Source of the DNA: Apostichopus japonicus
Taxonomy: Eukaryota; Echinodermata; Holothuroidea; Aspidochirotida; Stichopodidae
DNA length: 64,000 nt
Direction: 5' to 3'
Assembly: GCF_037975245.1 (NCBI RefSeq)
Contig: NC_092583.1
Location: forward strand, 16,764,764 to 16,828,763
Positions 48,152-61,100 of the stretch are shown here, in pieces. A model generated the notes under the pieces. That model was not told the origin of the DNA, made no database searches, and saw only the letters and a list, made by a program, of their open reading frames with translations. Positions within the stretch are counted from its first letter, which is position 1; every line of letters begins with the position of its first letter. The position numbers were made by a program, and so were the translations under genes.

Positions 48152-50980
48152 GTCTGAAATTTTTTATATCATTTGTACAAATATGGAAAAATCATTACAA
48201 AGAGACGATTTAATGAGATTTAAAATTTTAGTCATTAAATCATATTCAGCCATCGATAATGATGATAACAAGCAAAGTACATTCTGTGAATAACCGAAAT
48301 TTACACCAAAAAAAAGATAGTTTAAATGGGAAGGGCAGAGTTTCTGGTATATAACGTGGCCTGGGGCGCGAGAAAATACTCCGATTGCGTCGCATAAAAT
48401 ATATCTAAGACAAAGCGTCTGTGTCACCTTCGCACATTTTCCATTTTCACGAAATGTACCATTATGTATTAGGTACGTTATACCGTTATCCGTGACGTCA
48501 AATTTAATAAATATATAGTTCGTTTAATATATATGCTAGTTGTGTAAACCGTTATTGCTTTTACATAAACTATATTATACACTTAATCAATCTTGAAACA
48601 ATATCCCAAAGTAATTTTGGCGTCCGTTAGATTAACACTACATGAGTCAAGAGTTGGGATGGATTTCAATCTGGTGGTAAATTACGCTGCGGCTTAGTAA
48701 ACACCGCGTGGTTTGTACATGTACTGTCAACTCAATTACAGCGGAGAAGAGAACGTCTGGAGAGATGTGCTAACGTTGAACAACACTCCTTGGATCATGA
48801 TACCATAAAGCAACCAAATATGACGTACTGGGCACTATGGTCTTTGAGGGAGCGGGCGGGTATTATTAGGTGGGTCGGTGGGTGGGTGTTCTGATCATAA
48901 TGAGCAGGGGTAAAGTTTCTCCGATTTTTTCGAATGCTTGTTTGTATACATTGTGGTGAAGTTTTTCACAATGCTGACATGTTGCCTCAGACTGTGTAAA
49001 CTATTACGCTAGATTGCTGGTACCCACTCCTTAATCTCCCCTTCCCTTACCCCCCCCCCTCAACCCGCAAATCCTTTAGCCTTGTATTGCATTCCTATCA
49101 GTGGTATGTCGAGTACTTTTCACATGAGAACGTAACCAAACATAAACTGATATGTTAAGTAAATTGTAATAAACTTAATTGATACATTTACTAACTTAAT
49201 TGTCTGATATTTATTTCTTTAGTTTCTTAGTACACACATAAGTCTTTAAGCTCAGCTGGACTACGAAAACAACGTACCGGTACGGTGAACTGGCAGCTTT
49301 GTGGTTTGCGTAAACGGCTTGAGTAAGTTTGTCAATTCTGACACAACGGGAGCCGAGGGTGCACAAATTTGTTACAGTTTCTATTTCATCATTGCCGTTA
49401 AATCATGTGCTTAGTCTTCAAGCCACGGGGTGTTTAAATTGTGACGACAGACACAGCGTGTCTTTTATATAGTCTTTTGATAACACGGAGAAATCTCGAG
49501 GTATTAGAAAACGAACGATGTTTGTAAATATTAAACGTTTGGTAAAGGAAAAGGAGAATTCAATGGTCGAGACAGTTGTACAGTAATATTTATAAGTTAA
49601 TTAGTTAGGTAAAGTCTCCGACACGTTCATTTACCGCATCGTTTGATCTTGTGGTGTGGTCTTAGTTAACGCGGGATAAATCAACGCATAAACTTCTCTC
49701 CGATCCACAAAGTAACATTGATTACTGTCTACTAATATTTCACATAAATGTTTATAACATACTTCCTGTCAGAATACTTAAAGGACCACTGGTTAGTGGA
49801 TTCAATTTCAATACGTAGAACATCCGATTTTTCAGCGACTTTTTTTTTATCAAAAAACAAATTATCGGTACTTTTTATTTGCAAAAGTTCAACAACAACG
49901 AGGTATGATCGCTGGCATTACTTACAAATTTTCGATGCATATTATGAAAGAGAAAGTTGCAAACATATTCTGCTAAGCTATTTGCCTGTGTTTATTGACT
50001 ACTACCAAACAGAAATGTGTAAGCAGGTCATCGAAACTTTTAGATTCGACCGGAAATCGTTAATTTACTTGCTGTGTATCTGGAGTGAGTCAACTCCTTA
50101 ACTGTACGTATGTGATGTGGATATATGATTGCATCACACACCGATCACTTTGCATTGATACCTGTACTTGAGGTAGTTACAAGTCAACGGCCTTTTGAAA
50201 CTTTTCAGTGATAGGTGACATTAATGTTCTTAGATTTAAGATTCCCAAAGGTGTCGCTTACAGCTGTTGAGTGAGTCGTGATGTTATTCACCATATGCTT
50301 TAATAATGCGTTATTAGAATCCACACTTGGTTGGGGAGAAAAGGTGTTTACTATGGTTTTATCGCATGTACTAGACTTGTCCAAGTCGTAAAACCGGCAA
50401 AGGCTATGAAAAAGACGGCAGATGTACGATAAATACCGTGCTCGTTTATTGCAACATAGACAAGATAAGGGTAACATAAACAGACTGAATTTGATTTACT
50501 TGGAATTTTTTTTGTAACCTTATTCCATTTCTCATCAGATTTATACCAATTATTTGCTCTGTTTTTAAGCGTTACTTTTTTGGCGAGAGAAATATAACTG
50601 GAAACGCAACCGTGAATGAAAATTGTATCTACATCTTGATTAGAACTGATACTTAAAATTATCAGTTATCAATTTATTTATCAGAAAATACCAGAAACAC
50701 ATTGACAACATGGCAGCCCTCCGGCACGACGTTGATATCCTAAATAAATGCAGGCGGAGTTAGATTTTCCTTAGATATCAAGTCCTAGGTTGGTTTGCAA
50801 GTTATGTTGTAAAGAAACCTTCCATTTCATATTATGCAGGTATCTCCTTTCTAAAAGGACAATTGGAAACGGGACAAACCATCAATTTTAATTTATTTTA
50901 TATAGGTGAGACAGGCCATGCAATGTTAACATGCAACGTATACACGTGGTCAGTATAATAAGCAAATCAATATACCTTCC
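48152..50980. other. No gene recognised
   Basis: This is upstream of the p75NTR gene and may hold its promoter and a first non-coding or signal exon, which I could not identify. The 117-residue open frame at 49748-50101 has no domain, splice context or recognisable similarity. Confidence 0.4.
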
Positions 50981-51886
50981 ATAGGGGCGGATTCATGATT
51001 TTAAAACAAGAGGGGTGTTGTCCTGGGGTCGTTGCATCCGATTCCAATGTAGGAAAGTTTAGGGCTCGTAGCCCAGAAAAGTAATGAGACGTCAAATTGT
51101 GCATTTTAAGGCATATTTTGACTATAAATTTTTCAATCAAGAAATGGGGTACACATCCCAAACACACCCTAGGTCCGCGCCTGCCTTCCTGTGATACAAA
51201 TATAAGCCTATGCTGTTTTTCAGTTTCATCCAGATATACATTTCCCTCTGGACTCGTATACTATACTAACTGCATGGCAACCTTAACAATTTAGTTACAT
51301 GGTTTGAAATACAATATGTCGCAATGCGCATGCGTGATTCATATTTGATATGAGTTGGCTCACGCAGCTCTATTGGTCATCAATATATACTTTTATGAAG
51401 CCTCTCCATATGGCTGATGGAAACATCTCATAATAAAAGTCACTTCAGGATTTCTGGGAGCAGAAAAATACAACTATAATTGGAAATCAAGATGTTTTAT
51501 AGAGATGGTATAACCAAGGGAAAATAAAATGAGGTACTGAATACCGAAATACCACGTAACGGATTCTTTGACTGAGATCCTGCATGTTGTGGGTGACGTT
51601 GATGTGAATATCTAATATAAGTAGATGGAAAACAGATTGGAGTTTTCGTGAAACTAAAATATATCGAGCCAGTGATGACGGGTAATATTACATGGTGACT
51701 TAGAAGGTCATATACGACTAAGAGACAAACCAGGCCAGTGTGTATATTTTACAAATCAGCCATGGCGGGCGGACTGAGGGATAAATCCGTCTCAGTGATA
51801 AAGGAGGCGGCAATGGTGCCTCTAACTCACAGGCCCAGTTGAGTACCGATTCCGACCCGTGTGCAGGCAGGCTAATCCGCCCCTAT
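50981..51886. mobile_element. Candidate TIR element, about 0.9 kb
   Basis: The left end 'ataggggcggattcatg' and the right end 'gctaatccgcccctat' are inverse over about 14 bp. The flanks do not give a clean duplication. The ends resemble the 'caggggcggatccagg' termini seen in the 38563-42415 nest. Confidence 0.45.
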
Positions 51887-54800
51887 AGTATACAAGGAAA
51901 CTGAATGTTGGTCCACAAACCATCGTACAAACTGCAGGACGTATGCACCAATGGGAAATGGTATAGGTTAGCCAAAAGCGAGTGGCGGAGCGTTACTCGA
52001 GAAGATTGGAAAAGTATATCGGCGGAACGGACGGAACTATATACAAAATCACGACCGACGAGATTCTTGGCGAAGGAAATAGTGAGACAAATTAACATAT
52101 TTAATGAAGGATATGATACCTGATCGGTCCAGTCACCCCTCCCCCTACCTTCCTCTTCCCCTACCCCTTCTCTCAAAACAAGTTATCCTAATTAAGGAAT
52201 GATCCGTGTAAAGTAATTCGTGTTTTTTGGAGAAAGTGATATGAAATCTTGAATAACTAATACTTTTGACGAGAGTATAGTCTATAGCCCTATTAGAAGT
52301 CGATATAGCAAATACATACAATTTCTCATGTCTTTCGTTTAAGAAACTTCCAAAAACATTTCAGTTTTGAAAAAAAGAGAGAGAGATACGATTCATTTGG
52401 TTATGAATAAGCCGGTCATTCAAGTTGATTTCGTATGGAACGCCAAAGTACCATCCAGTGATATATAATAATGATATTTATTATTGAACTACATCATAAG
52501 TATACCGAAACATTAAAATGTGGTCATTTATTGAAATAATATTCTTATAAAATAGTATATGGATATGTATGATCTGTAGGTGATTCATATGCATAAAACA
52601 CATCGGTTTAGTTAATAAGTGCAAACTTTTTAACGTATACTCATTCATTTTACCCTTTCACATTATTGCTCATTGTGGTAACATGTATCATAATCCTGAA
52701 ATGTCATTTCGCGTTCCATACTAACCATTTGTCAGGTTTTCAAGAGCACGCCATCATACTGTTTGGTGGCGGCGAAACAAAATTTAATTAGCTAACTAGC
52801 ACTTCAAAGAAAACCCGACAATCGCTAAATAAAATCCTGTTAGCCAAATCAAAGGAAAGCAAAATGAAGCCAGGCACATTTGCCTGTAGGCAATGATATT
52901 ATGTTAGAAGAATAGTTGATATGAATTTAACCAAAATTTAGTAGCCAAACTGTCTGACTGTCGTTGCGAAAGAATTCAAAGTGAATTGGTTACCTAACGT
53001 CACTTAAATACAAGTATAAATCAAAACCGCTCTTGAAGGGTAAACGAACACGCAATTCTCCCTGACCCACCACCCCCCCCCCCCCCCCCTCGCAGGCTTG
53101 CAGAAAATTGAAACAGTCGCGACTCATTATGCCACAAAGCGTCTGACTCATAGAATGAGAGGACCACTGGCAACAAGGCTGCCAGCTACGAGACGTTTGG
53201 TTACTACAAATTAAGTTGGTTAGTGCCGGAATATCTATTATATACCGACGGGCCAAGTGACCAGGGTATAGAGGGGCCTCAAAGTCAAGGGACCTCATGG
53301 AACATGTAGTTTGACGCTCTTAAATGCCACAGAAAAGTTCATATGAGTCTCTCTTCAGTTAAAATCAATTTTATATAAAGAGAAAGGGTCTGATGTCTCG
53401 ATCCTAGTAGGATCTACGTCCAAGCAGAAATGCATCTAATATCGATAATTACATCATAAATTTAGAGACAGAACAAAGGATAGTGAGACGAATAGAAAAA
53501 GGAATATGAGAAGGTTGAGGAGTTGTAACAATGGAAAGTTAATTAGTCTCGATTACCATATAACTCCCATTGATCAATTTAGCCAATTTAACATTTTGCA
53601 ATGTAATGGGGAGTGGAGGGGGGGGGGGGGAGGGGGTCATTCACCTATGACGTGATTTGCATATCAGCAATATAATGCAATATGTATACTTGTATATGCG
53701 CTCATAAAGAAGTTTGCAATTTGAAATTTTGCGTAAATTTGATCAATTGCTGACTTTTCTTATTTGATTAAGTGTACAAAGTTGGTTTCAAAATGATGAG
53801 TTACATTCACCGTAAAACTTTGCTGCAATTATCAAAATGATAAGATTTAGCAAGATCCTTTTAAGAAAGATTGTTCAAATGTTTGCTTTATGTTAATTGA
53901 ACTATTCGTCACTGTTGAATGTTGAAATACCGTATTATAAGTAATCGGTCCATCAGCTTTCAATTAAATGACAGGTTGATTATGTAATAAATGAGAGGAA
54001 TTTATCAATTTAATACAACTTGTAACATTATTCAATTATCATTTAATAATTCTGAAGAATATTCCTAATTTATTAAAGGAATAACATTTCGACGGTATAC
54101 TTAGAGTTTTCGTTTCTGCGATATCATTCACTACTTTTATTTAAATATTATACGTATTTATGTAATCACGGGTCACGTGACAAATCTTTGAATCCCCAGC
54201 TAACCGATATCTGTCGGCAATGCTCATACGCAATTTCCCTCCGCAAAATTTAATTATTGAGTCATGTTTTTGTCTTAGCCGACCAATTTTGCAAAGAGAA
54301 AATAATTCGTTTTCTTTTCTTGTTTTTCTCCCTTTAGCATCGGATCGCGAATAAAACACATTCCTTTGAAAGGCAACCATTTGATATGTCTGTCCGTTCT
54401 CCCTAAGCACACGTCAATTTAATTTAATTCCGACCCACTGTCGACCCTGTCCTAGATAAGTCTATGATAAACCGGTCAAGAAATGTATCCTAAATTCTAA
54501 CCATTTTACAGCATGGCAACTTTCGTCACTTGGAATTGTTTACTGAATGAACTCTGGATACATTGATACGTGATACCTTTGTTTTTCTCTCTCATTATGG
54601 ATAATAAAGTGGTTGTTTTGGGTAACATTGCCAAGTACATTCAAAACAAACGAATAGCCTAGGGAATGTCTATTAGGCCTAGTACATCGTCATCTAGCGG
54701 CTTAATCCGATGCAATCAACCAAGGTCTGACGAGAGAGAGAGGGGTGGGGGGGGGGGGCGACATAAGGAGCTGAACTCAATTATATAGGTGGCCAGAGAA

Positions 54801-55007
54801 ATATGGGATAAAAACAATGTATTCTCTTTTTCATATTATACTCATATTTTATAGGTGGAGGCTGTATATTTGCCGACACACATCAGCGAAGTTTAAACAT
54901 GACAATGAAGTATATCACTTGATTACATACAAACGGTTACAAATGATTACACACAAACGGTATGAAAGCCGAAAATATTTACAATTTTGAAATACCACGT
55001 TCTAAAG
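51887..55007. other. No gene recognised; long C and G runs
   Basis: The stretch is AT-rich with a C run near 53072-53089, a G run near 53618-53631 and another near 54745-54757. No exon-like frame has a recognisable domain. Confidence 0.4.
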
Positions 55008-55165
55008 CAGGGAATCTTTATCGGCGGTCCGCGGGCCAAATACGACCCTAGAAAGTTTCAATCCGGCCCGCTAAATAAAAAGCGACCCACAATCTTACAC
55101 TTATCGGGTTCAAGGGCCCTTATGGCTTACAGGCTATCACCCCCACTGGTCTGTCCTACAATGTG
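55008..55165. mobile_element. hAT MITE left-end fragment
   Basis: It starts with CAGGG and carries 'ggtccgcgggccaaatacga' and 'caatccggcccgc', the same subterminal pattern as the intact element at 28040. No right end or duplication is found, so it is truncated or very old. The right boundary is approximate. Confidence 0.5.
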
Positions 55166-58100
55166 CTCAATTTAGTTGTATAAAGAGTTTGCCACTGCTT
55201 GACCATTGCTCCAACACCGATGTTTCTCCCTGGCCCGTTCTTAAGCATATACACACTACAATGACACGTGAATGTAGTATCAAACTTGCGGATGTTTGTT
55301 CTGATGAAGCGTATGTAACATGCAGGCTTGTTTCTCTCTTCCAATCAATTGCGTTTGGGAAGAGAGATATGATGGGTTATTTAACATAACAGTCCCACAA
55401 AATCTCTCCCACCCTTCCCTTTCCTTCTATCAAATTTCTTATAATAATATATCCTTCTTGTACTTTGCAATTTATAATGCACGGTGTAGCCCTTATACGG
55501 TAAGGCGATATATAAAATACAATCAATGAAATCGAACACGATGTGCGTGTGTATGTGTGGAATTGTTGTTTGCTTGACTAAAGCATTGTTAGAAGTATAT
55601 GATGAAGACATAACTCACATCCCAACCATTCCACACACGTCTCATAATGTCCATATTAAATTTTAAATTAATACTTAATATTCTGTAGCGTATTACTCAC
55701 AGTTAATTAATTTATGTTTTTACTTGCTTGTTTATTACGTTTTTATTTTTATTTTTTATATTTTTTCTCATTCTTCTTTTTCTGTCTTTTTTTTAAAGCG
55801 AATTATTAGTACAGTGAAACACGTCACTATATGATGTTGGTAACGATTGCACTTATATACATTAAATCTCTTTACACATTGTCGGTACAAGATCAAATAC
55901 AACTGGCGGCAAACTTCAAAGGAATTAACATCACTCCATACAATGAGCTTTACAAATAAAATTGAATGGATTGATTTACAATCAAATAAATTGTGATTGT
56001 GAAGAATAAATTTACAAGGCTTAAAAGATTTCGGTTTTTTTTTTTTTTTTTTTTGGCGGATGAAGAACGTGACTTAAGTGAAACGAATACAGTTGGTATA
56101 TTGAAACTGACGTATTTATTAATGTGCGAAATCGACGAGATCTTGGCAAAATTACTCTATTTTAATCTAAGTGAGTAATATTTTATTGACTTGTCTCTAT
56201 CAGACAATTATGGGAACATGAATTATACATGTATTAATGATGTCTGATCATGTGACTGTGGACACCGTATTGCACCTGCATGTAATAGGCTAAACTTGTT
56301 TAAAAAAGCAAGAAAGAGATAATTAACGTTGGAACAAACATTTCAAGAAGTGGCTATGTATATAAATAATTTTTCAAATGATTTTTCATTTTTCTATCAT
56401 ATTATTTCTAGCTATATTTAAGATCAATTTGTCCTCATAATTTTTTCTCCAACAAGGAGCCTACCTTCTTTGAATTTTCTTTTCTTACTTCTTTCTATCT
56501 GGTATGATTTTTATTATTATTGTTAATATTTAAACATTTAAACAAAATTTTTTTGTTAACCGTGTCATGCATTACTAAAGAAGTTACAAAAGGGATCTCT
56601 TATGCATTTAGTTTTCCATATTATTAAAGAGAGAATTTATTTCCAAGGATAAACAAACTTTGATTTGCGAAGTAATTTTGTATGTGATTTCCATTATTAA
56701 AAGTTATTATAAATGTGATCATTATCATTTGTTTTTTTTTGGGGGGGGGGGTGGTGTGACCTAATTGACATGAAGTATCATAACGAAGATTTAAGAGGTT
56801 CAGATTTAAGCGAACGATTTTCAACATCTTCTCCATCACCTGAACATGAGTTAATAAAGATTGAGTCACGTTAATTAACTATATTCGTGCTATTGTTTGG
56901 GGGAAAACCTGATCAAACAAAGAGATCAACTCAAACAGCTGTTTTAATTAGGCTTACATATGATGTGAATGTAGATAACATACTATAGTCAACCGATACA
57001 CACATACATACATGCCTAAATTACAAATCATTGATCTGTTGGCAGCAATTATCGACATATAGTTTCAAAATGTATCACGTGACACTGGATTTCACACAGT
57101 TGACAAACGCAATTAATTGATTTAAGTCCATAACGTGGCAAATGGCTTGTTGACTGTCTAATATAGCACTAACAATACAATCTCGCATAAATGGCAACGA
57201 CATGTGGTACTGTAATTCTATAGGAATCAGGGAGCACACAACTGTTTGATTCCACCTTTATCACTATAGTATAATCATATTGGTTCTTTCTTTATACCGT
57301 GTTTTAAGATTTTTAATTTGACACAAATCATAAATGTAAAAAAAAATGGAATAATTTCCAAACTATTCGACTAAACAAACTAATGGACTACATTTGTTAT
57401 GTGATTTCCACATATCGAACAAAATGTTCAAAATCAACTCAAACAGTTGTTTAAAAATTAATAGACTAAAGTTAGCCAATTTCATATTCATCATGGCCCA
57501 TGACCTGTAAGCTCTCTTCATCTGTGACACATATACACACGCACTCATGCTAACAACATTATATATGATAGCACACAGCAATATTCGTGAACTATCTAAT
57601 TATGTATGTAAATATCCAATAAAGAAATAAATTAAACTCGATAAAGTTACATACAAATGTGTCAATTTCTTTCCATCAAACACAGAAAATTTGTTATGAA
57701 AACAAAATAAGACATAAAAAGAGTGATTTTTATCATTACGTAGCAGCAAAAATCAGTTTGATTCATCCCCATACATGCATAAAGAATCACCTTATTTTTT
57801 TTTTGGCATTGGCCTAAATTTATCTTTAGAGTCGACAGACCGCCGGATTAGTTGCCCCATTTCCCCGGGGTAAGTGGGAAAAAATGTTCACTCCCGTAAG
57901 ACTAGTTTGTAATATTAATCTTTACAAAAGATTTATAAAATGTAGGTTGATTTACACTTTACTCGGTCGGCATATATATTACCATATATACATTCATCCC
58001 TGAAAGGCGGTCTTTTGTAAAAAAAAAATAATAAGAATAATAAAAAAGTAAATAAATACAATAAAAGGCATTCCCGACAAAGAACAGATACGATATTCGC

Positions 58101-61100
58101 ATGAATGCTTGCTATGAAGTGCGACATCGTCTATGTGTGCTACATGCTTATGTAATTGAAATAACATTCAATTAGGCTTGAAGTCTACCGCTGTTAGGAG
58201 AAGAGGCAACTATGATGTTTACATATCTGTGAGAAGATGATAGTCAATGGTACACCTGTACCGCTTTAAACAGAATCTGAAATTATATTAAAGGATTACA
58301 TTAGACATTACTATATGTGATATTCCGATTTTCAATGTATTCACATTTAAAACATGCTGTAATGCTTCTTTAAGTCGAACTCGATAATAATGACGTCATT
58401 TCCTCAGCGCATGCCTTAATATATATGTTCATCCATTGATGCAAACATTCTAATAACTCAAAAACATTCTAACTACACATAGTTACAGTGGCACACGGAA
58501 TACAAAATTTACACCCTGTTGTACTATCTGTAATGCATTGTGAAAATATTCCTGGAGAGCGTGAATGTGTTATTATTTCATATTGAACCTGTGGAATTAT
58601 AATGGGCTAGACTAATTGGTTAGGCTACTTTATTTTATGAGCCTCATCATGATGTTTCATGAATGTTTAAAGAAATACAGTATAGACTGATATAGAGCTG
58701 TGGTTCCTTTAATAGTCTACTACATTCAGTCAAACTTCATTTTAGGTCCATAGTCATCCTTTAATATTTAGAGTGTTTCACAACAAATATAATTGCGTAT
58801 AAAGCGAAACATAAGTGCATTAAAATGCAACAGACAGACGTAGGCGTTGCGATGGTACTTGTTGTTCTTACATCTGAATATATAGTTTAGTGGCACAGCT
58901 GTTCTCTTGCACATCTGCCGTTTGACTAATAAACAAAAGGTTTTTGTCATGTCACTATGTAGAACTAAGGTCATGCATAAATGCAAACGCTTGCTCATCA
59001 CATTCAGACCTATAACTTGAGGCCCTATAGTCTGCTGCCTAACTATATACTGCTAGGTTATGCGATGGATTGGCGCTTAATGTATAGACTATGTTACATT
59101 GATTCCATAGCTACAATGCAGATGATTCTTAGCATATTCACTTTGCAGTCTATACGTACTGCACTGCTCTACAAAAGCAACCAACAACGCGATTTCATTA
59201 AATTTCTTACGACATTCGAACAAACCCGAAACCTTCAAAATTGATAAAGGTAGATTTACCAATGGTTATTAGAAAACAAGGTACTTTATACTTATTGTTA
59301 CTTTGTTTAATTATTATAAAGTAAATTATTATAAAAGTTTCCATAAAACACTAAAACTTTATGCTTACTAATTATGCACTATGGAAGAATTTCACAGTCT
59401 TCTGAGGCCCAGACTGATCATTGATAAAAGTATAAGCTTAAGTTACAAAGGGATAATGATTAGTTTATAAGTTGGACTCATGTTTAGATATTATCGGCAA
59501 TAATTCTTGTAGTTTTTTTTTTCTCTCTTTTTATTTTGGTTTTGTTTACAAAACACTATAATATAATACAGAATGAATACTTTAAGACCTTTAAACTGAA
59601 ATTAAAAAGTATCGACGCAGGTTTACGTCCACTTACAGTCTTAGTTTGCTTAAGTAATACATGTTTTATATAACATAAAAAGCCTATTCCATAACATGCT
59701 AAGCGTTTCTTATCAATACTAATACACTCGCAATATGTACTGAGTTTTTTTTATTTCAAATCGAAACTCCATCATTTTAACCCTTAATCTTATTTCACAG
59801 TCTGTACTTTTGGCGCCATTTGTATAGTATTCGCACCTTGCCGTTAATTCACAATCCCTGTATGTAGTTACAGATCTGACTAAGGGTATTTGTCAAACGA
59901 CACGAAGGACCTGAGGCGTAGCGTGAGTCATCTATAAGATGCCCGAATCACCGAGACAATTAACGATTTAAAACACCGTCCCGCATCGCTGGTTAAAATT
60001 TAAAGGACCACAAACGATTTTTAATAAATTACATGAGACATCTCTTAATTTTGAAGACTATGATCCAAACTTAAAGAAAATATTAAGTTTGAGATGAATT
60101 GTCTTCTCCTTGTATTGAAACCCTTGATGTGCCTCTATGATACGGGTAAATATATTCACAACATTAATACATATTTTACTGATGAACCGAAAGAGCGAAA
60201 CATCATCTTGAGTTCTGTTTCGAGTACAGGCAATTTAAATTAATGTGACTGTGTAGTGTAACATGTGATGTTGACATTTATTGTTAGAAACAATTCTGTT
60301 CGTCTTCATATTGTATATAAATATGCCTACGTAGGAGGGATAGTTGAATCAACAAGATATATGCTATTTAGTTATGCATGTCCCATAATATCCATATACA
60401 CTCCACGTATAGGCTCATCGTAATTACATTATTACAAATACTTGATTGAATGATTCAGCTTAATCAAATGTCATGCAAAGTCTCAAACTCAATGCACCAA
60501 CCTATCTGTAACCATCTTCGTAAGATGAGCATAGTTTTGTCTATTCTATCACTCTATATATAGTCAGTACAAAACTTTCAGGATTTTAAATCCTTTGAAA
60601 GACATGCATTGGGCGTGTCATGTGTAAGATCTGTGTTGTGGCGTGGCAGTTAATATTCTCGTATATGTTTAGCTTGAACTTGATCTAGGATAATTGCAAT
60701 TAAATAACCAAAAATGCAGATGCAAATGAGATGTAACATCCAAATTTTGCATCAGATTTAGTCCATCAATTTCATTCACTGCCCAACCACCCCCTACCCC
60801 GCCCTCCCCGCCCCTCTCGTTGCTCAAATGTCACTAAATCTGTCCTTTTAACAGTTAACTTACTTATCCCTTTTCTATCAGTTTGGCTTGATGCTTTCAT
60901 AATGCATGTTACATATAGTTTATACTAAAAGTATTTATCTGTCCGCGTCCACTAAAAGGTATACTTGCCTCATCTACAATAGTTCTCTATTGATTTCATA
61001 GCGCTGTATCGTTCCTCATAAACATGTTAGCTTGTGTGTTATTTTATATGTGAAAACGACTGTATTTCATCCTTAGCTTTAAGATATAGATACTGATATT

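Noticed and set aside
49748-50101. 117-residue plus-strand open frame
   Set aside because: No domain, no splice partner, AT-rich composition typical of chance frames.
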